From NCBI GenBank assembly GCA_037042185.1, contig JAXQJY010000030.1:124001-188000 (forward strand): DNA of 64,000 nt, in the 5' to 3' direction. Position 1 is the first letter of the stretch, and every line of letters starts with the position of its first letter. Below the pieces are notes generated by a model. The model had not been told where the DNA came from, did not search any database, and worked only from the letters and a program-made list of their open reading frames with translations. Origin of the DNA: Sordariomycetes sp. S80-01Y. Its lineage: Eukaryota; Ascomycota; Sordariomycetes. The translations under genes were made by a program, and so were the position numbers. Positions 21,696 through 31,810 of this stretch are shown here, piece after piece.

Positions 21696-24600
21696 TCAGA
21701 TGTACCCATTGGTGCTCAGCCACTCCTTCAGCACCGCAGCATCGCGCTGCTTGTACGCGGCCCTCCCCCTGATCTTGTCCTTGACAGTCTCCAGCGTCCT
21801 GTTGAACGCGGTAGTGTCCTTGTCCTTGAAGAAGGAGTCGATGTCGTTGATGGTGGCCTCGTCGGTGAACCTGCTCAAGCTGATGTTGACGAAGCGGTCG
21901 ACGACGATGGGGTTGCCGATCTTGGAGACGATGGCGTCCCAGTTGTTCTTGACGTACTCCCACTGCAGTGGGCGGCCGACCACGTTGTTGGACAGTGAGC
22001 CGGCGAGGACGTGCATGTCCGCGCTGGGGACGGCGTTGGATGGGGGTGACGTGTTGAAGTTGAAGGGGATGACGGATGATTTGAGGATCTCGGGATCCTT
22101 GACCAGTCCGAGGACGCTGAGGCAGAAGAGCTTGCCGTCGATGGACTTGGTCTCGAACCACTCCTTCTTGAGAATCTCGACGGCACGGGCCGTATCCTTC
22201 TGAACACCCGCGCGCCAGACGGAGACACGGAGAGAGGGGTGGATGGGGTTGGCGTCGTGGTCGTCGGCCCAGGCGTTGAAACGCTTCAGGGCTTGCTCGG
22301 ACACCTCAGGGTGGCCCGAGGCGACGGCGGTGCCGATGAGGGACTTGCGGAGGATGCCGACGAGGTAGTCCTCGCCCTCTGGGAAGTCCCAACCGATCTC
22401 CTTGACCTTTTGGTCGATGAGCTTGATGGTGAACTGGTCGAGGCCCTTCTTGAGGGTCTCGTCCTCGCCGAAGACGGATTTGACGAGACCGATAGTGTCG
22501 AGGATCTGACTCCAGACAAGAGAGTGGGTCTCCTTGCTGAAGCCCTGGAGGAAGGTCAGTAGGGCGGCGCTGGTGCCGTTGCCGGCAAAGGCAAGGTCGG
22601 CGGTGGAACCGATGATGGCGATCTTGTCCTCGGTAGACAGCTTGTCAAGTTGGGTGGCCAGCTTGGCCAGACGGGCGGGCGGGTAGTTGACACGGTAGAA
22701 GCCAGTGGCGCCGCTGTTAAGCTTGTAGAACTCGTCGTCGATGTCGCGGATAGTGTCCTCCTTGGTCTCGAGGGTCAAGGCCGAGATGCCCTTCTCGCCC
22801 TTCTTGCCCTCGAGTCCGAGAGGCACCCACCAGGTGGTGGTGTCGTCCTCGGGCTTGACGTCGCCTGTCGACAAGAAGCGGGACTGCTTGATGGAGATCT
22901 GGCCTGGCTCCTCGGCAATAGTCAAGACTGGGTGGCCGATCTTGGAGATCCAGGGGTGCATGATCTGGTCGACGTTCTTGCCAGAAGCCTCACTGAGGGC
23001 ATCCCAGAGAGCCTTGGTCTTGGCATTGCCGTAGGCGTGGGCCTTGAGGTAGTTGCTGACACCCTTCAAGAAGGTCTCAACACCGAGGTGGTTGGCCAAC
23101 ATGCGGATAGCCGAGCAGCCCTTCAAGTAGCTGATGCTGTCGAAGATCTGGTTGACGTCAAGAGCATCGCGGACGGGAACGTGGATAGGGTGGCTGGCGC
23201 GGATACCATCGAGGCGGAAAGCAGCCTCCATGCCCTCGTTGACGAATTGAGACCAGACCTGCCAGTCGGGGTGCAGGTGGTCGACGGCGTACCAGCCAAC
23301 CCAGGTGGCGAAACCTTCGTTGAGCCACAGCTCGTCCCACCAGTCCATGGTGACGAGGTTGCCGAACCACTGGTGAGCCAGCTCGTGAGCGACAACGTAG
23401 GCAACGGCATTCTTGAAGCGGGCATCGGAGGTCTTCTCATCGTAAAGCACTTGGGTCGTGCGGTAGGTGACGAGACCCCAGTTCTCCATGGCGCCGTGGG
23501 TGAACTCGTGGACGGCCAACAGGTCGGACTTGGGCAGAGGGTAGTCAATGTCGAAGATCTCAGAGAAGAAGTCAATGATCTTGGGAGCGTGCTCGAGAGC
23601 CCAGCGTCCCTGTTCCTTGAGGCCACGAGTGGTGTAGACGCGGACAGGAATCTGCTTGCCGTTGTAGCGTCGGTCGGTGTACTTCTCGACGTACTCAAAG
23701 TCACCCACGGCCCAGGCCAGCAGGTATGTGCTCATGACAGGTGAGGTCTCGAAGGAAACCATGTTCCATCCGTCCTTGGTGGGCTTGGTCTCCTTGACGG
23801 GCATGTTGCTGAGAGCGACTTGATCCAAGGGAATCTCGATCTCGAAGTCGAAGGTGGCCTTGAGGTTGGGCTCATCAAAGCAAGGGAACGCACGACGGGC
23901 ATCGCAGGACTCGAATTGGGTGCTGAGCATGTAGTGCCACTCGTCGTCGTGGGGGACAGACTTGGATGGCTCGACAGTAGGCTTGTACTTGGAACGATAG
24001 AAGCCAGCCATCTCGTTGTTCATGATGCCCTTGAACTCAATCTCGACGCGGGCCTTCTTGGACACGGGCAGCTCCTGATCGAAGGAGATAGTCGCTCTCT
24101 GAGCCTTCTCATTGTAGACGAACTTCTTGGTCTGATAAGCCTGTTCGGACTTGGTGTGGTCGACCGAGACTTTGGTGTCGAGCAGCTCGATCTCGAGCGT
24201 GTTGAGGACGATGTCTTTGGTCGGCTTTGTGATTTCGGCGTCGATGGTGACGGTTCCCTTGTAGGACCAGTCCTTGAAGTCGAGGTCCCTCAGGGAGACG
24301 ACATAGTGGCTGGGCTTGACATTGTCGGGGAGCACCTCGCGGTCCGTCATCTTTTCGGGTCGGCGGGCTCGAGCGTGGGCTGAACAATTGCGGGAGATGA
24401 TCTGGCTGGGTCTGGAATAAGGTCAGACGAGATGTTACAGAAAGCAACGGATGAGACGCGAATGAAGGATGGAGGTTGAAGAATGAAGAAGCCGAGAGAA
24501 GAGCTCGGAGCTGTGGCGGGGTCGACATGAGCGCATCAACGCGGGGCAGGTGCAGCTCTCGCCGCCTTCCGCTGCAGATCTGCAGCCACACGACAGACAT

Positions 24601-24887
24601 GCCCAGCCACAGTGAGGGCGAGGCGAGGATGGCGCTGAAGGTACATACCTGGATATTGAGGATGTGACGGGTCTCAGTGATGGCTTGACACCCGGTGAAC
24701 TCGGAATGCTGCACTTCTTCTGCGTCTTCTGAGAAAGCGACGAAAATTGCTTCGTGAAGATGGAGCTCGCCTTGCCTCGGCCTACGCCCGGAACGTGGAC
24801 CGCTGGTGAGCTCCACTGTGAGCTACAGCGGCCGGAGAGGCGTTGAGCCACCTGTGGCGCCCATTGCCGAATCAGGGTCTTTGACAT
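21696..24887 (-). CDS. APE2: M1-family zinc aminopeptidase, Ape2/Aap1 type, with a predicted presequence-bearing long form
   Basis: Removes N-terminal residues from peptides. Zinc ligands and catalysis are seen in HELAHQWFGN (HExxH) followed by LWLNEGFATW (third ligand Glu), and the exopeptidase motif GAMEN precedes them. The body (short form, ATG at 24350, 884 residues) is uninterrupted and ends LSTNGYI. An upstream exon fits well: complement(24649-24887) ends at a GTATGT donor in phase 2, and 24411 follows a CTGAC branch site and TTATTCCAG acceptor, joining in frame to PSQIISRNCSAHARARRPEK and then the short-form Met. This gives 984 residues with an Arg-rich, acid-poor leader (MSKTLIRQWAPQVAQRLSG), like a mitochondrial presequence. 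Yeast Ape2 has a comparable N-terminal extension. Both cytosolic and organellar forms are plausible. The start of the first exon is uncertain because its frame stays open further upstream. Confidence 0.88.
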
Positions 24888-25616
24888 GGCGAAGCTTTTG
24901 AGAGGACGCTGGGTCTGTTGTCCACAACGCGCTGCGGCGTGATGCGCAGCGTGAGGCGCGCCGCTGCCTCGGAGACAGATAGACAAGGAGACCCCTAACA
25001 AAGACAAGCACTTTGTCCTGTTGCTTCGTGGTACCGGTGCGCCGGCTGTTCGCCTTGTTGTCGCGTGATGAGTTGAGGCAGCGAAAATTGAGTCGCGATG
25101 AGGCGCTGGTGGTCTCAGGGGCCGTAACCTGTAGCAATGCCAAATCCGGACTAGCGCCAATCATTCCACTAATTAGGAGTTAGGAGCAGCTCATCCTTGT
25201 TTTGAGTATCTTTAGTTAGGCAATCCTCTTTAAACATTACATAGATATTTAACGCCTACTTAAGATGGACTATACTATCAAAAAAACCGTTGCTGACTCG
25301 AATTGTGTCAGGAATGTGGCCGGTACGTCGCGAGAGTTCGCCGCGAAGTCTAGGAGCAGTCACGTGCGCACCCGTACGTAACCTGCGTGGAGGGCGTGGG
25401 CGTTTCCAGATCTGCAAAGATTAATACACTTATGAGTAACCTAAGTTACTCAGACGCTAACTCTCTGGGAACTACCTACTAATTATACCACCTCACATGC
25501 AGCTGCCACAAGATCCAAGTCGGCGACAACACGTTGGATTCGAACAGGCTACGTAGGACATTGTCAGGCTTCCGAATATTAAAAGCTCTCCATCCCCGTC
25601 TTCTATATTCCTCTAT
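24888..25616. other. Intergenic region with an AT-rich boundary segment
   Basis: The part next to the aminopeptidase (24.9-25.16 kb) is ordinary GC-rich promoter. From about 25165 the base composition drops sharply (ttaggcaatcctctttaaac, tatttaacgcctacttaag) and remains AT-rich to 25616. This marks the left edge of the accessory gene block. It could be decayed repeat sequence, but I recognise no element in it. Confidence 0.5.
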
Positions 25617-27313
25617 TTATATATTCAGCTGAAATCTTGGATGTGTTCTAATCTTTTCTCCGTACTTCAGGGACATCCACACCATACCCATCATACCCAG
25701 AGACAGACCGGCGAGTAAAGTGTTGCCCCATCCCTGACCCAAAGTCTCGTACATCCTTGGTCCTGCTAAAGGAAGCAACGCACCTCCTACACTGCGGAAA
25801 ACCGTGTTTGCTGCCGTTGCGCTAGCCGCATACTCTGGGAACGCATCGACCAGATATGTCCCTACCGGCGTGAAGACGGTAATCATACCGAAGCCGATGA
25901 GAAAGGTACCAATCACAGGTACAAACCAGAAGACACGGTACTGTGCAGTCCAGCCGTACAGAAGGAGGCCGATGGGAATCATGGCGCCGCCGGGAATCAT
26001 GGGAGGTAGACGATATTCGGGCTTCATCTGTCCACCTTTGGCTTTGCGTTTGACAATGGCATCTGATACTAGCCCAAAGATGAAAAGCCCAGCAAATTGC
26101 CCACAGCCAAACCCGAGGTAGATGAGTCCAACATGGGTGGTGATTCCATATTGTGTTTTGAAGACCTCCGTGACGGTGGTGAAGAGGAGATACAGCGTGC
26201 CATAGGCGACGGCAGTAAGTAGAGACAAGCCGAGGATGATGGGCGAGAGAAATAGCATCTTGATCGGGCGTACAATACTCGTGGCGAAGATTCGGGATTT
26301 ACTCTCGTCCTTATCCATTACCGGCCGGGCGTCTGGTATCGTGCCTGATTTCCTCAATTTCTCGGCCTTCCTCCTCAGTAACGTGGGGGGATGTGTCTCC
26401 CTTTGAAACACGAGGCACGCTATGAATATCAAACCGGTCTTTTGAGAGGAAAGAAGGAAAGGTTAGTTAAACTGTTGCACACCGCTTGTAATGGGCGATA
26501 GAAAGGAGACCTACCGCCATGATGAGTAACCAAAAGTTCCACCGCCAACCTAGACCTCGCGAGACGTATGCCCCAATGGCAGGGCCAATGCATGGGCCTA
26601 GAAGTACAGGCATTGTCCAAACCGCCATAGCCCGTCCTCGCTCTTCCTGCCGAAAGCAGTCTGAAACAGTACCTGGCCCAACCGTCAAAGGACACGCACC
26701 CACGAGGCCGGTCAGAAATCGGAAGACGATGAGCATTGGCATATTGACGGACAGGCCACATGCAACGTTGGCCAACATGAAAAGCGCTGTGCATACGTGA
26801 TACACCACGAGGCGGCCGTAGAGCTCGCTGCAGGGCGCCAATATCAGAGGCCCAAATGCGTATCCCAGGAGATAGATAGAGACGCCAAAGGAGCCCACAT
26901 CACGACTCGATGTTCCCATTTCATCCATAACCTTGTCGATGGCGGGAGCAAACATTGACGACGCAAAAGGTCTGTATAAGGCTCGTTAGTGCATCCATCG
27001 CTTCACGGGGATAGGGACAAGCCAACGTTAACAAGGTCAGGGTCGCCACTAGGAGGACGTTTCGCCATTTGACAGCTCGAGGCCAGTTGAGGGGTAACTC
27101 GGGGTCATCGGGGCCACTCCAGTCTATGGCAGTCGCCTCTGATTGATCTGTTGTCATCGAGGCTGAAGGGGTAGACGACTCGACAGGCGCATTCTTTTCG
27201 ATATCGTCGCCTCGGGGGACCTGGTCGGTGGCTGATCGCGACGCGAGTTGTTCTTCTCCTGGTTGCACATAACAGCGCAATTCGCTGGTCGTACTGTGAG
27301 GATTTCCTTCCAT
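25617..27313 (-). CDS. MFS exporter, DHA1 (polyamine/drug:H+ antiporter) type
   Basis: Exons complement(27027-27313, 26515-26971, 25617-26438), 521 residues, about 12 membrane segments. Residues 1-75 are a hydrophilic N-terminus; DWSGPDDPELPLNWP is the conserved lead-in of the fungal DHA1 family. TM1 is rebuilt by splicing (TLTLLTPFASSMFAPAI). The family motifs follow: LILAPCSELYGRLVVYH (motif A region), GPGTVSDCF and ERGRAMAVWTMPVLLGPCIGP (motif C region). The second intron is GTAGGT...AAAAG. The first has an unusual donor, GTTGGC, but a perfect CTAAC branch site and ACAG acceptor, and only this join restores the TM1 frame. Such porters expel toxic or secondary compounds at the plasma membrane. 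It is the leftmost gene of the accessory block and probably exports its product or protects the cell from it. Confidence 0.88.
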
Positions 27314-28038
27314 TATGATTGCGATTTGTGCTGGCTACGTCAATGCGACGCCTGTGATGGATTATCTCAAAATGAGACTTGCTTGGGAAACGATTGCACG
27401 ACTGGGCATGTTAAGAGGCTCGAGCCAAAGATGCTGATTGAGTTTGGTGCGACATAATTGCCTGTTCGTTTTATCTAGAACGATCGTTACCGACACAGGT
27501 AGTAAAATTATGTAAGGAAGATGAACAAGTCGACCCACGCCCCGTGCGAAGCGAGTGAATGTGTCGAGAATCGGGGGGAGGTGTTCATCGGGGAGCTCCC
27601 CGACACACGATCTTTGGGTGTCGGTGTCTCTCCCCGACACCCAAAGAAATCCGCAATACCGCTCATTGAAACCCGGGAACTGAAATTTCAAAACGGAGGT
27701 CTTGAACCGGGTGACCGAGGAAAATCGGCCATGATGTTCTAACGACAACATGCACACGACGTCGCTCTCTCCAGGTTGTGCCCGTGTATGCACAGCTCAG
27801 CCGGGCAGCGCAAGTTCTCCATTTCGATGCTTAGAGAGCTTGGGTTATGGGCCGGAGCAAGTCCTGTGTATCTACTACAATCGATAGTAACGTTCACAAA
27901 TGGAACCGAACGCTCGAGAAGATATCGTAGTCTTCTTATTGCGGTGTAGACGCTTTGTACCTTTGGCCTCTGACCTATGACTGTTGTGATGGTCAAAAGC
28001 CTTGCTCCGTTTCCCCCTTGATTCCGATATGTAGCCAT
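27314..28038. promoter_or_regulatory. Promoter region of the DHA1 exporter, with inverted repeats
   Basis: Spacer between the exporter start (minus) and the 3' end of the FAD oxidase gene (minus). It holds two close inverted repeats at 27589-27647, listed separately, about 275-335 bp upstream of the exporter ATG. No coding signal was found. Confidence 0.5.
27589..27647. promoter_or_regulatory. Pair of inverted repeats with CGG/CCG half-sites, candidate Zn2Cys6 binding region
   Basis: 27589-27602 is a perfect 14-bp palindrome (cggggagctccccg, a CGG-N8-CCG arrangement). 27611-27624 and 27634-27647 are perfect 14-bp inverted arms (tctttgggtgtcgg and its complement) around a 9-nt spacer, giving CGG-N9-CCG. 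The heptamer CCGACAC or near copies appear three times within 60 bp. Zn2Cys6 regulators typically bind spaced CGG half-sites, and one is encoded in the same block. Binding itself is inference. Confidence 0.55.
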
Positions 28039-29728
28039 CTAATTCAGCTTGAAGTAACCTCTGTTTAATCCGTCGGCTCGAAAAACACCCCCAGCATCAT
28101 TCTCCCTCTGGATCCTTCGTAATCTTTCCTGGTTGTTCTCCCCATAGCCAGCGAAAGGGTCTTGATCTTCTTTGCAGTAGTTGATATAAAGGAACCGGTT
28201 CAAAAGTCCCATCTCGTCGGCAGCGTTGGCACTACGGGCCCTCCAGTTCTCAGCAAATTGATACATGCTACTGTCATCACTCTTATTGCTCCAGCCGAAG
28301 GTCAGGAGACTTAGATAAAGAGGGCCTCCCGTAGGGGTTTCCAGGCCCAAGGCACTCCCGCCGCGCTCCCTCGCTGCCTTGAAGGCGTTTGCAGTAATGG
28401 GCTGCGTTACAATGCCGGCCGTAAAGCCAGATATTTCGGGGAGGGATTCAACTTCATCTTTGAAGATCTCCCAGGTGCGACGTTCTATTTCGGCTGAGGC
28501 GGTATACGTTAAGGTTGTGAAGAGATGGCTGCACCAGAAGTGTCAGGACATGGTGTTCATCGACGTGAAAGGAATGCGGCGGAGTATCAAAGGAAACTGA
28601 CCGTTCACCAAAGACCACGGGATCGTCGATATGATTGCTCATCCAGTCAACACTCAGAGTGCTCGACTCAAACGGAATATCCATTACGTCCTTTAGAGTA
28701 GGGGGAGATGCCTCGGGCTGCAAGTACGCGAGGAAAACACTCGGGGTCATCTGGGTACTAGCTTGCTCATAGTCATATCTCGTGTAGAAAGCCACGTCTG
28801 TATCGTTTGCGTAGTCGGTGGCGAGTTTGTGAGTTTCTTGCAAGACGCGATCAATATACTGAGGAGCGTAGGTTCTTTGGCCGAAGAGCTGCGGGCCCTG
28901 AGGCACAACAACCAGCCTGAAGTTGACCACTATGCCGAAGTTGTTGGCACCTCCACGCAAGGCAAAGAAGAGTTCGGGGTGGGTTTCGTAGGTGACGTTG
29001 ACAACGGTAGCGTTGGGCAGGACGAGCTGTCATTCGGTCAGACCGAAAGCTCGGGCAACAACAGCACAGAGTATACATACCTCCATTTCCAGAATATTGT
29101 CCACGGCCAAACCCAGCTTGGGCGAGAGGTTTGAGAAACCTCCGCCCATAGTGAATCCCGCGACACCCACGCTGTCCACTCGACCGCCAACAAAGCTCAG
29201 ACCTTCCGCCTCTATCGCGCGAAAAGACGGAAGTAAAGTCAATCCCGCCCCCAGCCACGCGCTTTGACGGTCCGCTGATAGTTGCGTCGTGTTGATCCGG
29301 TTCATATCAATCGTGACCCCGCCGACGCTGTTACTGGCGTCAACAGCCCGCGAGTGACCGCCGCCTTTGACTGCGAAGGTGCACCACTTGTCAACTAGTA
29401 TAGACAAGACTTTCGAGACATCTTGGCTATTTTCAGGCTCTACGCGGCATGCGTAAATAGTCTCAGCTTGCTTGCCATCCCAGAGACTGAAAGCAGGGTC
29501 GTTATCAGGGTAGTGTAGAAGTGAAGGACCAAACATAGCTTCCAAGGCGGTGCACTGATTTATGGTGTTAGCTCATAAATCTTTTTGGATGGTATTGCTC
29601 GTGGTTTGACTAACTGCTGCCTCACACGCTGCCGTAAAAGGGGGCGAGACGGCCAGCGACACATATTCTGGCCTGGCTAGTCCTTTCGCAAGCAACAGAG
29701 CATTCATAAGGTGCCGAAGTAAATACAT
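28039..29728 (-). CDS. Secreted FAD-linked oxidoreductase, BBE-like (PCMH-type FAD domain)
   Basis: Exons complement(29615-29728, 29081-29554, 28602-29026, 28039-28528) give 500 residues; all introns are GT-AG and phase-consistent. A hydrophobic leader (MYLLRHLMNALLLAKGLA) suggests secretion. The PCMH FAD domain shows FAVKGGGHSRA, where His105 matches the histidine that carries 8-alpha-linked FAD, and SVGVAGFTMGGGFSNLSP. The second covalent cysteine of bicovalent sugar oxidases is not present in that loop. The BBE C-terminal tail reads NRGYFKLN. Family members oxidise sugars, alkaloids or secondary metabolites with O2. The gene is divergent to the propeller gene at 30505, sharing about 780 bp of promoter, which supports co-regulation. 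Confidence 0.9.
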
Positions 29729-30504
29729 CTTTGCATTCGTAGATAAAATGAACTTTTTCTGAAACTTGGGCTGTAGGAACACAAGATATAAAAAGACCGG
29801 ATGTGATACAGCGAGCGATCTCGGTGTTTTGGTCTCATACTTTGCAGGCGCTGGCGGTAGCTGGCTGTATATCCTGAGGATCTACAAAATTCGAATACGT
29901 CACTTTATCATGGTAGTGACGCGTGCCAAAATCTTGGGTAGGATCGTCCCAGTATTGCCAAGATGTATCATACATACCGTTGAAGCCCATAAGCTGTATG
30001 CATTAGCTCGAGCCGCGATTGCGCGTCAGGTTGGCATTCACTTATCTGCGCGTAGATCAGATACTCCTTTACTGTTGTTGCTCAGGTTGCATTGCATATC
30101 AGGCAACTGCAGAATGGTGACGATCTTAGATGGGAGTTGAGGGAGGGCGTGTTCTTGACGGAAGTGTGGTGCATCTAGAATCCGGGTGAGAGTAACGCTG
30201 GACCCGCGCGATATGAAGACGTCCTTATTTGAGAAGCAAACTGTTGCTAGTAGTGCCAGCTTCCGGAGCATTCTTCGGCAGCCTCCCAGATCTCGGTAGA
30301 TCCTCTTGTCACATTTCTGCACCGAACCGGGCGGCTACTGTCCCTACTTGCAGAGTGGGTGATCTGCTCAGCCGTTCTGCGACGTCATATTTCATTGCGT
30401 ACTGCGAAACGACGGTGAGCCGGTGTTAAGGTATAAAAGCACCCCAAGCACCAGATTGAGATTTCTGATAGTCTGGCTGAACGCAACCGATAGACTCCCT
30501 CGCA
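29729..30504. promoter_or_regulatory. Divergent promoter between the FAD oxidase and the propeller gene
   Basis: About 780 bp shared by two divergently read cluster genes. ATCTCGGT occurs twice, at about 29818 and 30291 (gatctcggtg, gatctcggta). A TATA-like run (ggtataaaag) lies at about 30430, 75 bp upstream of the propeller ATG. No coding signal was found. Confidence 0.5.
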
Positions 30505-31464
30505 ATGCAGCTCAAGGAGCTATTTTTTGTTCTTTTCTCACCATACGTGGTTTTCCAAGCGGCTGCACTAAGTTGTCGTGACAGCAATCCTTGCGTTATA
30601 CACCAGTTTCCCAACGGAACATTCGTTGAGAACATTGCCGTCAGGCACAATGGTCGCCTTCTGGTCACCCTCGTCAACACTCCCGAACTCTGGGAAGTTG
30701 ATCCTTTCAGCTCGGCTGATCCCATCGCACGACGTATCAACCATTTCAATGGCCACGCCCAAGCCACTGGTATAGCCGAAATCCGACCAGATGTTTTCAC
30801 GGTCAGTGCAGATGATTCTGTGTACGTAGTGGACATGAACACGAGTCCGCCACAAATCACGTTTCTGGTGTCCATTCAAGACACGACGCTCAATGGCATG
30901 GCATATGTTCCCGAGCCAGCCTCCAAGGTACTCACTGCTGACACAAGTGGTGGAGTGATCTGGAGCATCGACCTTGCTACGAAAGCCTACAATATCACAC
31001 TCTGGGACGAAACGATGTTTCCAGTCCCCGGAGCTCGCCGCAGCTTGGTTGGAGTCAACGGTATTCGCTACAATCCCCTCTCGGGATACTTGCACTATGT
31101 CAATCTGCCCAAGGAGCTTTACTACCGAGTATTACTGGACCCAATCACCGCGAGGGCGACTGGGCCCTACGAGGAGATCGCTGAGTCTGTCATGGCTGAC
31201 GACTTCGCGCTCGAGAACGAAACTTCTGTAGCGTACCTGGCAAGCTTGGACAGGAATGTGATTACGAAGATATCATTGGGCGGGCATGCAGAAATAGTAG
31301 CAGGGTCTTTGAACAGCAGTCTTCTTGCTGGACCAACCAGCGCGGCCTTTGGACGCACTGAGAGTGACCAAGACGTCCTATACATTACAACGGGAGGTGG
31401 GATCACGGCACCAGTTAATGGAACGTACACAGAAGGAGGGAAAATTGTGGCTCTCCGGGTTTAA
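30505..31464 (+). CDS. Secreted six-bladed beta-propeller protein (SMP-30-like; resembles the eupF/asR5 group of fungal cluster proteins)
   Basis: Single exon, 319 residues. A signal peptide (MQLKELFFVLFSPYVVFQAA) and several N-glycosylation sequons (NGT, NIT, NET, NSS) point to the secretory pathway. The opening VIHQFPNGTFVENIAVRHNG and LLVTLVNTPELWEVDP are the recurring start of a fungal family found inside secondary-metabolite clusters. As I recall it, that family includes the hetero-Diels-Alderases of tropolone-sesquiterpenoid pathways. Later blade motifs are LNGMAYVPEP, VNGIRYNPLSGYLHYVN and TSAAFGRTESDQDVLYITTGG. A pericyclase, hydrolase or lactonase role cannot be told apart from sequence alone. 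Gluconolactonase activity is the generic annotation. Its partner across the promoter is the FAD oxidase, so it may act on that enzyme's product. Confidence 0.8.
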   Translation: MQLKELFFVLFSPYVVFQAAALSCRDSNPCVIHQFPNGTFVENIAVRHNGRLLVTLVNTPELWEVDPFSSADPIARRINHFNGHAQATGIAEIRPDVFTVSADDSVYVVDMNTSPPQITFLVSIQDTTLNGMAYVPEPASKVLTADTSGGVIWSIDLATKAYNITLWDETMFPVPGARRSLVGVNGIRYNPLSGYLHYVNLPKELYYRVLLDPITARATGPYEEIAESVMADDFALENETSVAYLASLDRNVITKISLGGHAEIVAGSLNSSLLAGPTSAAFGRTESDQDVLYITTGGGITAPVNGTYTEGGKIVALRV

Positions 31465-31810
31465 TTCATGGAAAACCCCAATCTCTAGTATAATAAATAA
31501 CACAAGAAGACGGTACAGCACCTAGCATTAGGAACTACGATCAATTGATTTTCACAATTTTCATTTCTGAAAGTATACAGCACAAGAATGAATCAAGTAG
31601 CGTAGTGAGATGTTCATCCATGAAGTGCTGTTCAAAACCACAGAAGGTACAGACGAGAGTTATTTATATCTAAGAGAAACTGATAATAGCGAGCTCAAGC
31701 GAATTAAGAAACAACCACCACCATTAGTGACCGCCCCTACATACCGACAGTAGATTGTTCCATCACCTTCAAGAATACTTCTCCAACTCTAATCCTCTTC
31801 CGCACTGGCC
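31465..31810. other. Convergent 3' intergenic region
   Basis: Between the stops of the propeller gene (plus) and the sugar permease (minus). AT-rich, with no gene or repeat seen. Confidence 0.5.

Noticed and set aside
22650-23744. 364-codon plus-strand frame inside the aminopeptidase gene
   Set aside because: Antisense shadow of a strongly conserved M1 peptidase exon.
25525-25550. tRNA B-box-like sequence (gttcgaatcc on the minus strand)
   Set aside because: The flanking bases do not pair into a T-arm and no A-box or acceptor stem is found at the right distance.
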